From a virus, in the IMG/VR virus record IMGVR_UViG_3300033153_001499, positions 1 through 45,892 of that record: a stretch of 45,892 bases of DNA. One strand, written 5' to 3'. The notes beneath the pieces were generated by a model. It ran no database searches. It saw only the letters and a list, made by a program, of their open reading frames with translations, and was not told the origin of the DNA. Both the position numbers and the translations under genes were made by a program. Shown here piece by piece: positions 16,063 to 24,879 of this stretch (its first letter is position 1; every line of letters starts with the position of its first letter).

Positions 16063-16982
16063 TGGCATATATAACCGCATATCAATACTATACTAATGGA
16101 GGTGTAGCACCCACTAATGCAAATTGGGGGAGCTATCAGTACGTTTCACTTAAAGACATTGTAAACAATTTTATGTTAATGTACCAGGGTGATGACAAGC
16201 TTCTAAATAACGTAAGCAAACATTTAGTTTTATTTCACGCTAAACGAGGGATACAAGAATTAAATTATGATGCTTTAAGAAGTATTAAGGTTTTAGAATT
16301 AAGCGTCTGTCATGATTTGAAGTTTATTCTTCCTCCTGATTATGTTAATTATGTAAGAATATCTTTAGAAGTGGGTGGCATTTTATATCCACTGCATGAA
16401 AATTCCCAAGTTAATTACGCTACAGCTTATTTACAAGACAACAATTGTGAGGTTCTTTTTGATATTGATGGAGATGTGTTAGAGGCTGAAGAATCTGAAT
16501 TAGTCAAAGCTAGGATTGAAGGGGTGTCTTTACAGCAATACTTATTAGCTGGACCTTATTACGGTAGATGGGGCTGGTGTTTAGATGGTTGTTGGTATTT
16601 TGGATACGGAGTGGGCGGATATTTTGGATTAAATACAGCCGAAGCTAATGTTAACCCTTCTTTTAGAATAGATAAAGCTGGAGGAGTTATAAACTTTAGT
16701 TCCGGGGTTAGAGATAAATTAGTAGTCTTAGAATATATTTCAGACGGAATGGAAAATGGAGATAACGCTAGTGTCACTATTAATAAACTAGCTGAAGAAT
16801 TTTTGTATAGCTATATTAGATGGGCTATTTTAGACAATAAAATAGGCGTTCAAGAATATGTAGTGAGAAGGGCTAGGAAAGATAAATGGGCTACTTTAAG
16901 GAACGCAAAAATAAGATTGAGTAATATTCACCCTGGCAGATTATTAATGCCTTTACGAGCACGTGATAATTGGATTAAATGA
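16062..16982 (+). CDS. Tail tubular/adaptor protein (T7 gp11-like position)
   Basis: A 306-aa protein between the ring protein and the giant tail protein. FILPPDYVNYVRISL and the alternating helical-beta pattern match the tail tubular/adaptor proteins (T7 gp11 or crAss-like ring proteins) that attach to the portal. Near residue 165 it has an unusual aromatic, Gly-rich loop (GPYYGRWGWCLDGCWYFGYG), with two Cys that could pair. Downstream it returns to a regular helical fold (LAEEFLYSYIRWAIL) with a basic end. Its stop overlaps the giant gene's ATG (ATGA). The family is inferred from position, size and motif. Confidence 0.6.
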   Translation: MAYITAYQYYTNGGVAPTNANWGSYQYVSLKDIVNNFMLMYQGDDKLLNNVSKHLVLFHAKRGIQELNYDALRSIKVLELSVCHDLKFILPPDYVNYVRISLEVGGILYPLHENSQVNYATAYLQDNNCEVLFDIDGDVLEAEESELVKARIEGVSLQQYLLAGPYYGRWGWCLDGCWYFGYGVGGYFGLNTAEANVNPSFRIDKAGGVINFSSGVRDKLVVLEYISDGMENGDNASVTINKLAEEFLYSYIRWAILDNKIGVQEYVVRRARKDKWATLRNAKIRLSNIHPGRLLMPLRARDNWIK

Positions 16983-19900
16983 AATTAACTAGAGGATTTA
17001 TAGCCGGCATTATGAATAAAGACCTGGATGAGCGATTGCTCCCTCCTGGTCAATATAGAGATGCTTTAAATGTAGGAGTTTCAACGTCAGCAGAATCTGA
17101 CGTGGGAGCTATTGAAAACCAATTAGGCAACACTAACATGTCTAATTTAACGTTAGATCCTAGCGCTGTAACAATAGGAGCTGTATCTAACGATTCTGAT
17201 AAGAATATTTATTGGCTGGTTTCTTCAGACACCTTTGATTACGTTTTTAGATATAATGAAGATTTAAATCTAACAACCACGCTACTTCAAGACACTAAAG
17301 GGAGGTTATTAAATTTTGATTCCGCATACTTGGTAACAGGTATTAATATCATTAATGATTTATTATTTTGGACCGACAACTTAAACCCACCTAGAAAGCT
17401 AAATGTAACTAGAAACTATTTAGTAGACGGTTTTGAGGAAGACGACATCTCAGTAATTGTTAAACCTCCATTATTTGCTCCTATAATAAATATGGGAAGC
17501 ACGTTGCCTGTAGGTGGAGCAGGGAATATAACCGGTCAAGAAAACAACTTAGAAGAAACGTTTGTTGAGTTTTCTTATAGGTATAAGTACCTAGATAATG
17601 AGTATAGCGCCATGGCTCCTTTTTCCTCAGCCGCTTTTAATGCCTCTGTTTATCAATATGATTATGCTAATTGGTATTTAAAATCTATGACGAATGCCAA
17701 TAATTTGGTGAACATAACTTTTAGAGTAGGGGGTCCCCAAGTAAAAGAAATACAACTATTATTTAGAGAATCCCAAAGCACTAATGTATATGTAGTAGAG
17801 TCTTATGACTATAGCGCGCCATTTAATTGGGATTTCGGAGACAACGCGCAGGCGGGCGCCTACGCAGCCGCAGTAGCCTTAACTACTTCTTTCCCTGGAA
17901 ATGTGGCATTTACAACCCAACCGGGGTTTGGCTTTGGTTTATCAGGAGAAGGTATCCCAGATAGTTATGAAGTTGGTGACACTGTTTTCATTGATCAAGA
18001 TCCAGGTTTTACTCATGCTTCATACAATGGAGAACACATTATTGTAGAGATTATAGATAGGTATACTATTGTTATTGATGTATTATTCGCAGGCGCTACA
18101 CCTGTGGAGTCGGGTTCAGTAACCCTTGAAACAAAAACGATTGAATTTGTCAATAATAAAATATATACCGTTTTACCTTCAGATGAGTTGGGTAGGCTGT
18201 TTGATAACGTCCCATTAAAGGCTTTAGGTCAAGAATTGATAGGTAGTAGATTGGTGTATGGAAATTATGTGCAATTTTTTGATTTAGTGAATCAAAACAA
18301 TGAAGCTATAGCTTTAGATTTTGACCTATATTTAGAATCTAGAGCGGTAGGAGGTTTGCCGGAACGAACTTTTAGAAGCGATAGAGATTATGAAATAGGT
18401 ATTTGTTATTTAGATAGTTATGGCAGAATGACTACTGTATTAACTGCTCGCGAAAACAATCTTTATATTTCTCCCGATAACTCTAATTCAGTTAATGATA
18501 TTCAAGTATACATTAATAGTCCAGCTCCATCATTTGCTAGCCATTATAGATTATACATTAAACAAGCTAAAGGAGATTATCAAAACATTATACCTTCCTT
18601 TTTTGTACAAGAGGGTTTAAAAAGATGGTTTCAAATTGGCCCCGGAGATATAAATAAAGTAAAAAAAGGGGAATATCTTATTTGTAAACACACTCCAGAA
18701 GGACCCACTTTTAGTAATACTCAATATAAAGTTTTAGACATTGAGTCCAAGCCAAAGGATTTTTTAAACATACCTGGCACGCCTCAAACAGCGGGGGTTT
18801 ATTTTTGCATTAATGACCCTTCGGGCTTATTTAATACCGCTAGTTTAGATATTTACGCAACTACAAATAGTAGTGTTGGTGGACCGGTAGGATTTGCGAA
18901 TTTGGGTAATATTTTTTATAGTCAAATAGATAATCCCATATTTTACGGGCAATCTACCACGGCAGACCGCGTAAAAGTCGTTGCTGTCCCTGGAATTGCA
19001 GCTAGTACAGCTCATCAGTCAGCACAATACAAAGCCTTCAGAATTAAACTTACTGTAGTTAATGGGGCGACTAATGAATTTAAGTATGAATTTATGTCTC
19101 AGGAGGGAGCTTACTCCAACCCCTTAATGGTAGATACTTCGCTTAGTTCTTTCACACTAACAATGTCTAATAATCCAGCCGCCCCTAATATTTTTTATAA
19201 CATAACAGTAAATTCAGTAGGGGCAGTAATCTATGGTGATCCAGTTGCCGCGGTTGTGTGGCCAGATTTACCTAACTCTTATTTAACTAACGACTATTTT
19301 ATCATTAACGTACACTCGGAAGAGGCTAAATATACTCTTGATAATAACCTAAATGAAACCCAAGGGAGTGTCCCTGTGCCAGCCACCACCTTTTCCAATG
19401 TAGGATACCCTAAAGACAAGGTAATACAAGCGGGCGCGCAGATTACTTTTAAGTTAACACATCACAGGTCTACTGGAGAGAATTATGAGGATCCCGCCCA
19501 GGTGTTTATCTCTAGCAAAGAATATCTAAATTTAGAAGAATGGTTTTGGGAAGATCAAATTTATAGTGCGTTTAATAATCTAACTCCAGAGGGAACCTCC
19601 GGTGGATTTGGAGGGAATCAAAGCAATACAGGTGCAAGTTTAATAAGTTTTGCTCGAGCGTGGGCGACAGGTGTGAACTCAAGTGGAAACACTTATGATG
19701 TGTGGCAAAGTAACACTTCTGGACCCTTTAGTGGTTACGCTAATTGGAATGAACTTTTAGTATCTGAGGGAAGTATTTGCATGAGAATTGGGACTCCGAT
19801 AAGTGCTCTAAACGCTGGTACTGGAGTTGGTTGGTCTTTAACTGTTACTTTTGAAGTTATACAAACCCCAGGGTTGACAGTATTTGAAACCCTACCAGCT

Positions 19901-22834
19901 GATAATGTACCAGAAATTTACTTTGAAACCAATAAAACTTTTGCTATATCTAACGGTGTGCATGAGGGGAACCTCCAGAATCAAGTCTTAGGACAATCCC
20001 CAGCTAAAGTAAGCTTAAATCCAGGTGTACTTACAGGGGCGACCACAGAAGATAAAGAGAATAGCAACTTTAACGCATGGGTCTTTTCTAATGCCTTAGA
20101 AAGTTATCGAATTAAAGACGCTTGGAATGGCTATCAACTTAAATACAGCCCTAGAGCAAGTACCGTAATAGATGACTATGAAGAACAAAGGGCTGCTGAA
20201 GCTCTTACCTACAGTGGTATATATAGAGAAAACACAGGTGTTAATAATCTAAACGAGTTTAATCTTTCTATAGCTAACTTTCGATACTTAGATAAGTTCT
20301 TTGGGTCTATTCAAAAACTTCATGCTCGAGATACGGATGTAATTGTTTTTCAAGAGGATAAAATAACTAAAGTTTTATATGGTAAAAACTTATTAAATGA
20401 CGCTATAGGTGGTGGAGATATTGTTTCAATTCCCGAGGTTTTAGGTACGCAAATTCCTTTTGAAGGTGAATATGGGATAAGTAGTAATCCTGAAAGTTTT
20501 GATTATTGGGGGCCAGACATGTTTTGTACTGATGCAAAAAGAGGTAGTGTGTTGAGTATAAACTCACAAGGCATATACCCTATTTCATCTTCAGGAATGA
20601 TGGATTACTTTAAAGATGTTTTCATATCTTCTCCTAACACTCGAAAAATAGGAGGTGTTGATCCTTTTAAACAGTTTTATACTTTATTTGAAAGCGATAT
20701 AGAGTTTCCGTGTACTTTTAAATTATCGGTTGGTAAAGAGCGTCCTTGGGTTAATCCATTTGATTTATCTTGGAGATCTAGAAACGTATGTGTAACCATC
20801 AGTTCTAATGCGACTTGGGGTATTACTTTAGTGGATACAGGTGATGGTACCGCTTGGTGTCAAATAAATGGATTCCCGGGACCCACGTATTCCGGTCTAG
20901 GCAACGCACAAGTCTGTTTTAATTTTAATAACAATAACAGTGGAGCAACTAGGTCTCTCCAAATTATATTTCAAGGTTGTGATGAAAGTTATGTCTACAA
21001 CGTTAATCAATCAGCGTGGAGACCTATTGAGGTTGATAGTTGGGTGATTGGAAGTCCGATATTAAAACCTCTTAACCCTGTGTGTGTGGGAGATGACGGT
21101 GAGTATGTTTCAGATGTGGAATATGATTTTAGCTCTAACACTGGGGGTCCTATTGAATTCCCTTCCACTAGAATGAGAAATAAGCCTATTTCTTTTGTCA
21201 ATAGATATAAAGGTATCGCTGGTCAACAGTCTGTACCTACACCTGGTGACACTGTTACGTTAAAAGCTTATACAGCGCAAACCCTTAGTAAACAAGGGTT
21301 TAATATTGATTTTGGAAACACACTAAGATACTTGGTTTCAGATGTTCCATACACTGAAGAACAAGTAGAGGATTTATTAGCTCTTTCTACTGCCGCACCA
21401 TTAGTTCCAGGGGCTGGGTTTGTAGAAGGTAGTTTTACGTTTAATGTTCCCAATGATGAAGGGTTTTTATATTTAATTTGGGATTTTAGAAACATAAGAA
21501 ATCCAGGTGTAAGTATTGTGTCTCCTTCAGGTTCAGAAGGCACAACCTATCATAGTATAAACTACAATGACACGGTAGGTGTTTCTAGAATAAACTATAA
21601 TGCCAATGCTATAGCTAACAGGTTTAGGGTTAAATATGGAAACACAGAAGTATTTGATACTGGTTTTGTGGTAGGTGCTGGCTCTTTTAATATTCAGAAA
21701 AGTGTTAAAGAAATAGAGAGCGCTTGCTTGATTGTAGAAACTAGCGGTGTAGATGACGGATGGGACGTGGTTCCTGATCCAACCGCATTAACAAGTTTCT
21801 TAACCAATAACGCTGGCACTACTTTTCCACTTATATGTGCGGCTCCCGTCCCTGTGACTACTAGGTGGCACAACGGAATAAACCCTCTTCCTGTTTTAGG
21901 GGACACTATTTTTGAAAACCCTTTTGGTAGTTCAGTTTTACCTGGTGGTGACTTATATTGGAGAGTAGGGGTTGGTCCCGATGGAGATTATGTTTCATTT
22001 GGTGATGATGGAGTAGTGTTTATAGAAAATAATTGTGCTGCATGTACTGAGGTGGCGGTACCTGTTATAACGGTTCCTGATTTAAACCTCGAGTTAGGTC
22101 AAGAAATAAGTCTGCAACTTACAGCTACTAATAACCCTGAGTCATGGAATTTAGTTAGTTCTTGCGTTTCTTATTCCTTTTTAGGTGGAGAAACGGGTGG
22201 AATTTATGAATACACATCTTGTGAAGACGGTGTAATTAGAGAGGTTTCAGTTCCTCTTCAAGGAAGACAAGTTATATGCTCTTCGACTGTCCCTGTTTTA
22301 ATTGACGGTTCAGATTCTAGTTTTACTGTTGTAGATATTTGTGAGGCGGAGGTAATGCCTCCAACTTTACGATTAGATCAATTTAAAGGCGTGTTAAGCG
22401 GAACTATTACCGAAACAGGTGTTTATCCAATTGTTATAGAAGCTACTAATTGTTTTGGTACTAGTGCTCCTACTACGTTTGTTGTAGATGTGATTAATGC
22501 TAGCGCTTACCGTAGATTCAACATGAATACCAACAATCCTGAAACTAATGCCTTAGCCGCGTGTGGAGTTGCTGCAACTTACAGAATATACTACCATAGT
22601 GGATTAAGTCCTTATCCGGTAGTAAATGATTTTGTATACTTTAGATCGGACCGAACAGGTGAATATTTTCCATACAACGGTGGGTATTTATGGTATCTTA
22701 CAGATGGTGGTGAAGCTATAAGAATAGATAGCGTTGGACAAGTGGTAGATGTTAGCATTTGTGGCGTAACAAAAACCACAGAAGCTGGTGATGACAAAAC
22801 AACAGAAAATGATTTAGACAAAACAATAGAATAA
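16979..22834 (+). CDS. Giant tail/'stabilisation' protein (P22 gp10-like, muzzle-like) with BACON and Ig-like modules
   Basis: A 1951-aa protein. Residues ~1-1240 resemble the P22 gp10 / crAss-like stabilisation protein family that forms the tail hub: LLPPGQYRDALNV near the start, then FGSIQKLHARDTDVIVFQED and YGISSNPESFDYWGPD. A BACON-like domain (about 1271-1334; NATWGI...TAWCQING, W1280) and further beta modules follow. Two related modules (HNGINPLPVLGDTIF near 1632 and HSGLSPYPVVNDFVYF near 1871) flank an Ig-like stretch (PDLNLELGQEISLQL). The tail ends in a low-complexity DKTTENDLDKTIE. It lacks the usual 'GWTSF.SY.PE' end, which the gene at 23278 encodes. Confidence 0.75.
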   Translation: MKLTRGFIAGIMNKDLDERLLPPGQYRDALNVGVSTSAESDVGAIENQLGNTNMSNLTLDPSAVTIGAVSNDSDKNIYWLVSSDTFDYVFRYNEDLNLTTTLLQDTKGRLLNFDSAYLVTGINIINDLLFWTDNLNPPRKLNVTRNYLVDGFEEDDISVIVKPPLFAPIINMGSTLPVGGAGNITGQENNLEETFVEFSYRYKYLDNEYSAMAPFSSAAFNASVYQYDYANWYLKSMTNANNLVNITFRVGGPQVKEIQLLFRESQSTNVYVVESYDYSAPFNWDFGDNAQAGAYAAAVALTTSFPGNVAFTTQPGFGFGLSGEGIPDSYEVGDTVFIDQDPGFTHASYNGEHIIVEIIDRYTIVIDVLFAGATPVESGSVTLETKTIEFVNNKIYTVLPSDELGRLFDNVPLKALGQELIGSRLVYGNYVQFFDLVNQNNEAIALDFDLYLESRAVGGLPERTFRSDRDYEIGICYLDSYGRMTTVLTARENNLYISPDNSNSVNDIQVYINSPAPSFASHYRLYIKQAKGDYQNIIPSFFVQEGLKRWFQIGPGDINKVKKGEYLICKHTPEGPTFSNTQYKVLDIESKPKDFLNIPGTPQTAGVYFCINDPSGLFNTASLDIYATTNSSVGGPVGFANLGNIFYSQIDNPIFYGQSTTADRVKVVAVPGIAASTAHQSAQYKAFRIKLTVVNGATNEFKYEFMSQEGAYSNPLMVDTSLSSFTLTMSNNPAAPNIFYNITVNSVGAVIYGDPVAAVVWPDLPNSYLTNDYFIINVHSEEAKYTLDNNLNETQGSVPVPATTFSNVGYPKDKVIQAGAQITFKLTHHRSTGENYEDPAQVFISSKEYLNLEEWFWEDQIYSAFNNLTPEGTSGGFGGNQSNTGASLISFARAWATGVNSSGNTYDVWQSNTSGPFSGYANWNELLVSEGSICMRIGTPISALNAGTGVGWSLTVTFEVIQTPGLTVFETLPADNVPEIYFETNKTFAISNGVHEGNLQNQVLGQSPAKVSLNPGVLTGATTEDKENSNFNAWVFSNALESYRIKDAWNGYQLKYSPRASTVIDDYEEQRAAEALTYSGIYRENTGVNNLNEFNLSIANFRYLDKFFGSIQKLHARDTDVIVFQEDKITKVLYGKNLLNDAIGGGDIVSIPEVLGTQIPFEGEYGISSNPESFDYWGPDMFCTDAKRGSVLSINSQGIYPISSSGMMDYFKDVFISSPNTRKIGGVDPFKQFYTLFESDIEFPCTFKLSVGKERPWVNPFDLSWRSRNVCVTISSNATWGITLVDTGDGTAWCQINGFPGPTYSGLGNAQVCFNFNNNNSGATRSLQIIFQGCDESYVYNVNQSAWRPIEVDSWVIGSPILKPLNPVCVGDDGEYVSDVEYDFSSNTGGPIEFPSTRMRNKPISFVNRYKGIAGQQSVPTPGDTVTLKAYTAQTLSKQGFNIDFGNTLRYLVSDVPYTEEQVEDLLALSTAAPLVPGAGFVEGSFTFNVPNDEGFLYLIWDFRNIRNPGVSIVSPSGSEGTTYHSINYNDTVGVSRINYNANAIANRFRVKYGNTEVFDTGFVVGAGSFNIQKSVKEIESACLIVETSGVDDGWDVVPDPTALTSFLTNNAGTTFPLICAAPVPVTTRWHNGINPLPVLGDTIFENPFGSSVLPGGDLYWRVGVGPDGDYVSFGDDGVVFIENNCAACTEVAVPVITVPDLNLELGQEISLQLTATNNPESWNLVSSCVSYSFLGGETGGIYEYTSCEDGVIREVSVPLQGRQVICSSTVPVLIDGSDSSFTVVDICEAEVMPPTLRLDQFKGVLSGTITETGVYPIVIEATNCFGTSAPTTFVVDVINASAYRRFNMNTNNPETNALAACGVAATYRIYYHSGLSPYPVVNDFVYFRSDRTGEYFPYNGGYLWYLTDGGEAIRIDSVGQVVDVSICGVTKTTEAGDDKTTENDLDKTIE

Positions 22835-22852
22835 ATTTAATAACTTTACATT

Positions 22853-23278
22853 ATGGTTAAAATATCTCAATACACATCAATATCTACACTGGCTGATGAG
22901 GATTTATTTGACACTTCTCAATATGATCCCGTAGCCTTAGATTATAATACTAGGTCCATTTCTTATGAAGACATGATAGAGTCTATTAAAACGGATATAT
23001 ATACAAGTACGACCGTAGATGCGGCAGCGTCTCCAGGTGTAGGAAACAATAGAACTGTATTTTATTCAGCTACAGCTCCAGGGAGTATGAGTTTGCCTCT
23101 TCCTATTGCGGGTCGAATGATTACATTTGTAAGAATTGCTAATGGTGGTACAGCAGCCACTATCGCAACGACAGGTCCAGGGGTTTTAATTAATGGGGCT
23201 GCTCTTTTTGCGACTGATACTACATTGTATTCAATCCAAACCGCCCATTGTGACGGAACTAATTGGTTTATAGCATAA
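22853..23278 (+). CDS. Short tail fibre-like/collar protein
   Basis: A 141-aa protein. The first ~45 residues (MVKISQYTSISTLADEDLFD, then SYEDMIESIKTDI) are a fibre N-terminal attachment motif, comparable to the start of the protein at 3485. The remainder is a small beta module rich in Gly, Ala and Thr (AGRMITFVRIANGGTAATIA), ending CDGTNWFIA. It is probably a fibre or collar subunit attached to the tail hub. It lies between the giant hub gene and the detached hub module, and its TAA overlaps the next ATG (TAATG). A weak TAACTTTA sequence 5' of the ATG is not convincing as a promoter. Confidence 0.55.
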   Translation: MVKISQYTSISTLADEDLFDTSQYDPVALDYNTRSISYEDMIESIKTDIYTSTTVDAAASPGVGNNRTVFYSATAPGSMSLPLPIAGRMITFVRIANGGTAATIATTGPGVLINGAALFATDTTLYSIQTAHCDGTNWFIA

Positions 23279-24036
23279 TGGGAGATACGATAACATATTC
23301 GTCAACTGCTAACGGCACCGGTGGATGGACATCCAGGTGGTCTTATGAGCCAGAGTGGATGATAGGAATGAATAGTATTTTTTATTCGTTTAAAAACGGA
23401 AACATATACAAGCATTGGAACAACCCAAGTAGAAATCAATTCTATGGTGTTAATTACCCATCTACTGTAACGCCCATCTTTAACGACAATCCTATAGAGT
23501 CTAAAATGTTTTTAACGTTAGACTTGGAAGGAACAGACGCTTGGGACGTGGCGGTTACAACAGATTTAAGTGAAGGTTTTATTGATAAAGATTATTTCGT
23601 TAAAAAAGAAGGTGTTTATTACTCTAACATTAGACGATATTTTAACGATGACGACCTAAGTCAAACTTCAGCTCAAGGGATTGGTCAAGCTTCTAATGTT
23701 ACAGGTGCGGCTCCAGTTGTTATTGAATTCACTCAACCCATTAGTGGTTTATTGAGTGTAGGCGATATGGCTTATATTGGAGCAGCTGGAGGAATTACTC
23801 AAATAGGAGAGGTGTCTAGTTATGTGAATGGCGTTTTTCCTTTACCCTCTTCAATTACTATTAACTTCCCTGTTAATTTACCTGTAATTGGTGATTTTAT
23901 TATGTTCTTAAAGAATAGCGAAGTAGAATCTTACGGATCTCGCGGTTATTATGCTTCTGTCACATTAACCAATAACTTAACAACAGAATCAGAATTATTT
24001 GCGGTCAGCGCTGAAGTATTTAAAAGTTTCCCTTAA
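23278..24036 (+). CDS. Detached C-terminal module of the gp10-like tail hub
   Basis: A 252-aa protein. I choose ATG 23278, which overlaps the upstream stop. It begins GDTITYSSTANGTGGWTSRW then YEPEWMIGMNSIFYSFKNG and IYKHWNNPSRNQFYGVNYP. In the related phage tail proteins I remember, a 'KGWTSF.SY.PE......FYSFKNG.IY.H...RN.FYG' block follows directly after the region that ends here at about residue 1241 of the giant protein. It therefore seems to be the separated end of that hub, now its own gene. The final part (VGDMAYIGAAGGITQIGEV) is a further small beta domain. Confidence 0.6.
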   Translation: MGDTITYSSTANGTGGWTSRWSYEPEWMIGMNSIFYSFKNGNIYKHWNNPSRNQFYGVNYPSTVTPIFNDNPIESKMFLTLDLEGTDAWDVAVTTDLSEGFIDKDYFVKKEGVYYSNIRRYFNDDDLSQTSAQGIGQASNVTGAAPVVIEFTQPISGLLSVGDMAYIGAAGGITQIGEVSSYVNGVFPLPSSITINFPVNLPVIGDFIMFLKNSEVESYGSRGYYASVTLTNNLTTESELFAVSAEVFKSFP

Positions 24037-24041
24037 TTTAG

Positions 24042-24049
24042 TATCTTTG
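24042..24049 (+). promoter_or_regulatory. TATCTTTG promoter for the ejection-protein genes
   Basis: A TATCTTTG -7 box 5 bases after the preceding stop and 25 bases before the ATG at 24075. A TTTC at the -33 distance is a poor match to TTG. It would drive the three large genes up to 36128. Confidence 0.6.
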
Positions 24050-24074
24050 TAAAACACCATTTTAATTTACTATT

Positions 24075-24869
24075 ATGATAGGAACAGCTATGGCAATTGC
24101 TCAAGTGGGGATGTCAGCAGTAAAACTGATGAATGAAAAAAATGACCAAAGAGACTTGCGTATAAAATCCGCTAATTTAAAAAAAGAAGCTTACGCTTAT
24201 TTAGACTCATTAACTAATGAGTTTGCAGCTTTTCAAGCTAGCGATACTAAAGAGCGATTAGCTATGGACCAACAGGCTCAAAATGTAGCTAATGCTATGG
24301 AGGTGGCGTCTTCTACAGCTGAAGGAGCGGCACAACTTAGTAACTTGGTAAGAGCTCAAGATAGAACCAATCTAGAATTAATGGCTGGATTAGATGAAAA
24401 AGAAATGAATGCTCAACAAGTGAGAATGCAAGGGGCGGAAAATCTGCGAGACACTCAAGCTAAATATAGAATGGACTTCAACAAGCAAGAGCTTATAGGA
24501 ACTAATGAAGCGTTAGCTGCAAGTAAAGCGAATCAAGGTCAGTTAGAAGCTCAACTAATAGGTGGTATAGGTGATTTAGGGGGAGCAATAGTAGATGATT
24601 TTGTTGACCCCTTTGCTGGAACAGCTGGAGCTAAGTTAGGAGATGCAAAAGCTAAAGAAGCTAAAATCACCGATAAGATGGATAAGACCAATGAAAGGTA
24701 TAACAAAAAGGGGGCAGATTGGTCTGATAAGAAGGTTAAGCGAGTGGGCAATAGACAAGCTAGGAGAAATACACGTCTTTCACAAAACGCAAGAAACATT
24801 GAAACTCTACAAGATATAATTAAAAATCATGGTCTTGGTTATATGGTAGGTAAGGACGAGTTGGAATAA
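24075..24869 (+). CDS. Putative ejected internal virion protein (T7 gp14-like position)
   Basis: A 264-aa helical protein. It opens with a weakly hydrophobic helix (MIGTAMAIAQVGMSAVKLM) then long Ala/Gln/Glu-rich helices (EYAYLDSLTNEFAAFQASDT-like composition), a Gly-rich hydrophobic stretch (QLIGGIGDLGGAIVDDFVDP) and a very basic tail (KKVKRVGNRQARRNTRLSQN). This resembles small ejection proteins such as T7 gp14 that insert into the outer membrane at infection. It is the first of three genes of rising size (264, 666 and 3078 aa), parallel to T7 gp14-gp15-gp16. The basic tail would suit contact with packaged DNA. Confidence 0.55.
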   Translation: MIGTAMAIAQVGMSAVKLMNEKNDQRDLRIKSANLKKEAYAYLDSLTNEFAAFQASDTKERLAMDQQAQNVANAMEVASSTAEGAAQLSNLVRAQDRTNLELMAGLDEKEMNAQQVRMQGAENLRDTQAKYRMDFNKQELIGTNEALAASKANQGQLEAQLIGGIGDLGGAIVDDFVDPFAGTAGAKLGDAKAKEAKITDKMDKTNERYNKKGADWSDKKVKRVGNRQARRNTRLSQNARNIETLQDIIKNHGLGYMVGKDELE

Positions 24870-24879
24870 ATTAATTATT

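Noticed and set aside
22835-22852. TAACTTTA as a promoter -7 box for the fibre-like gene.
   Set aside because: The final G of TAnnTTTG is missing and no -33 element is present; the neighbouring genes are close enough to be one transcript.
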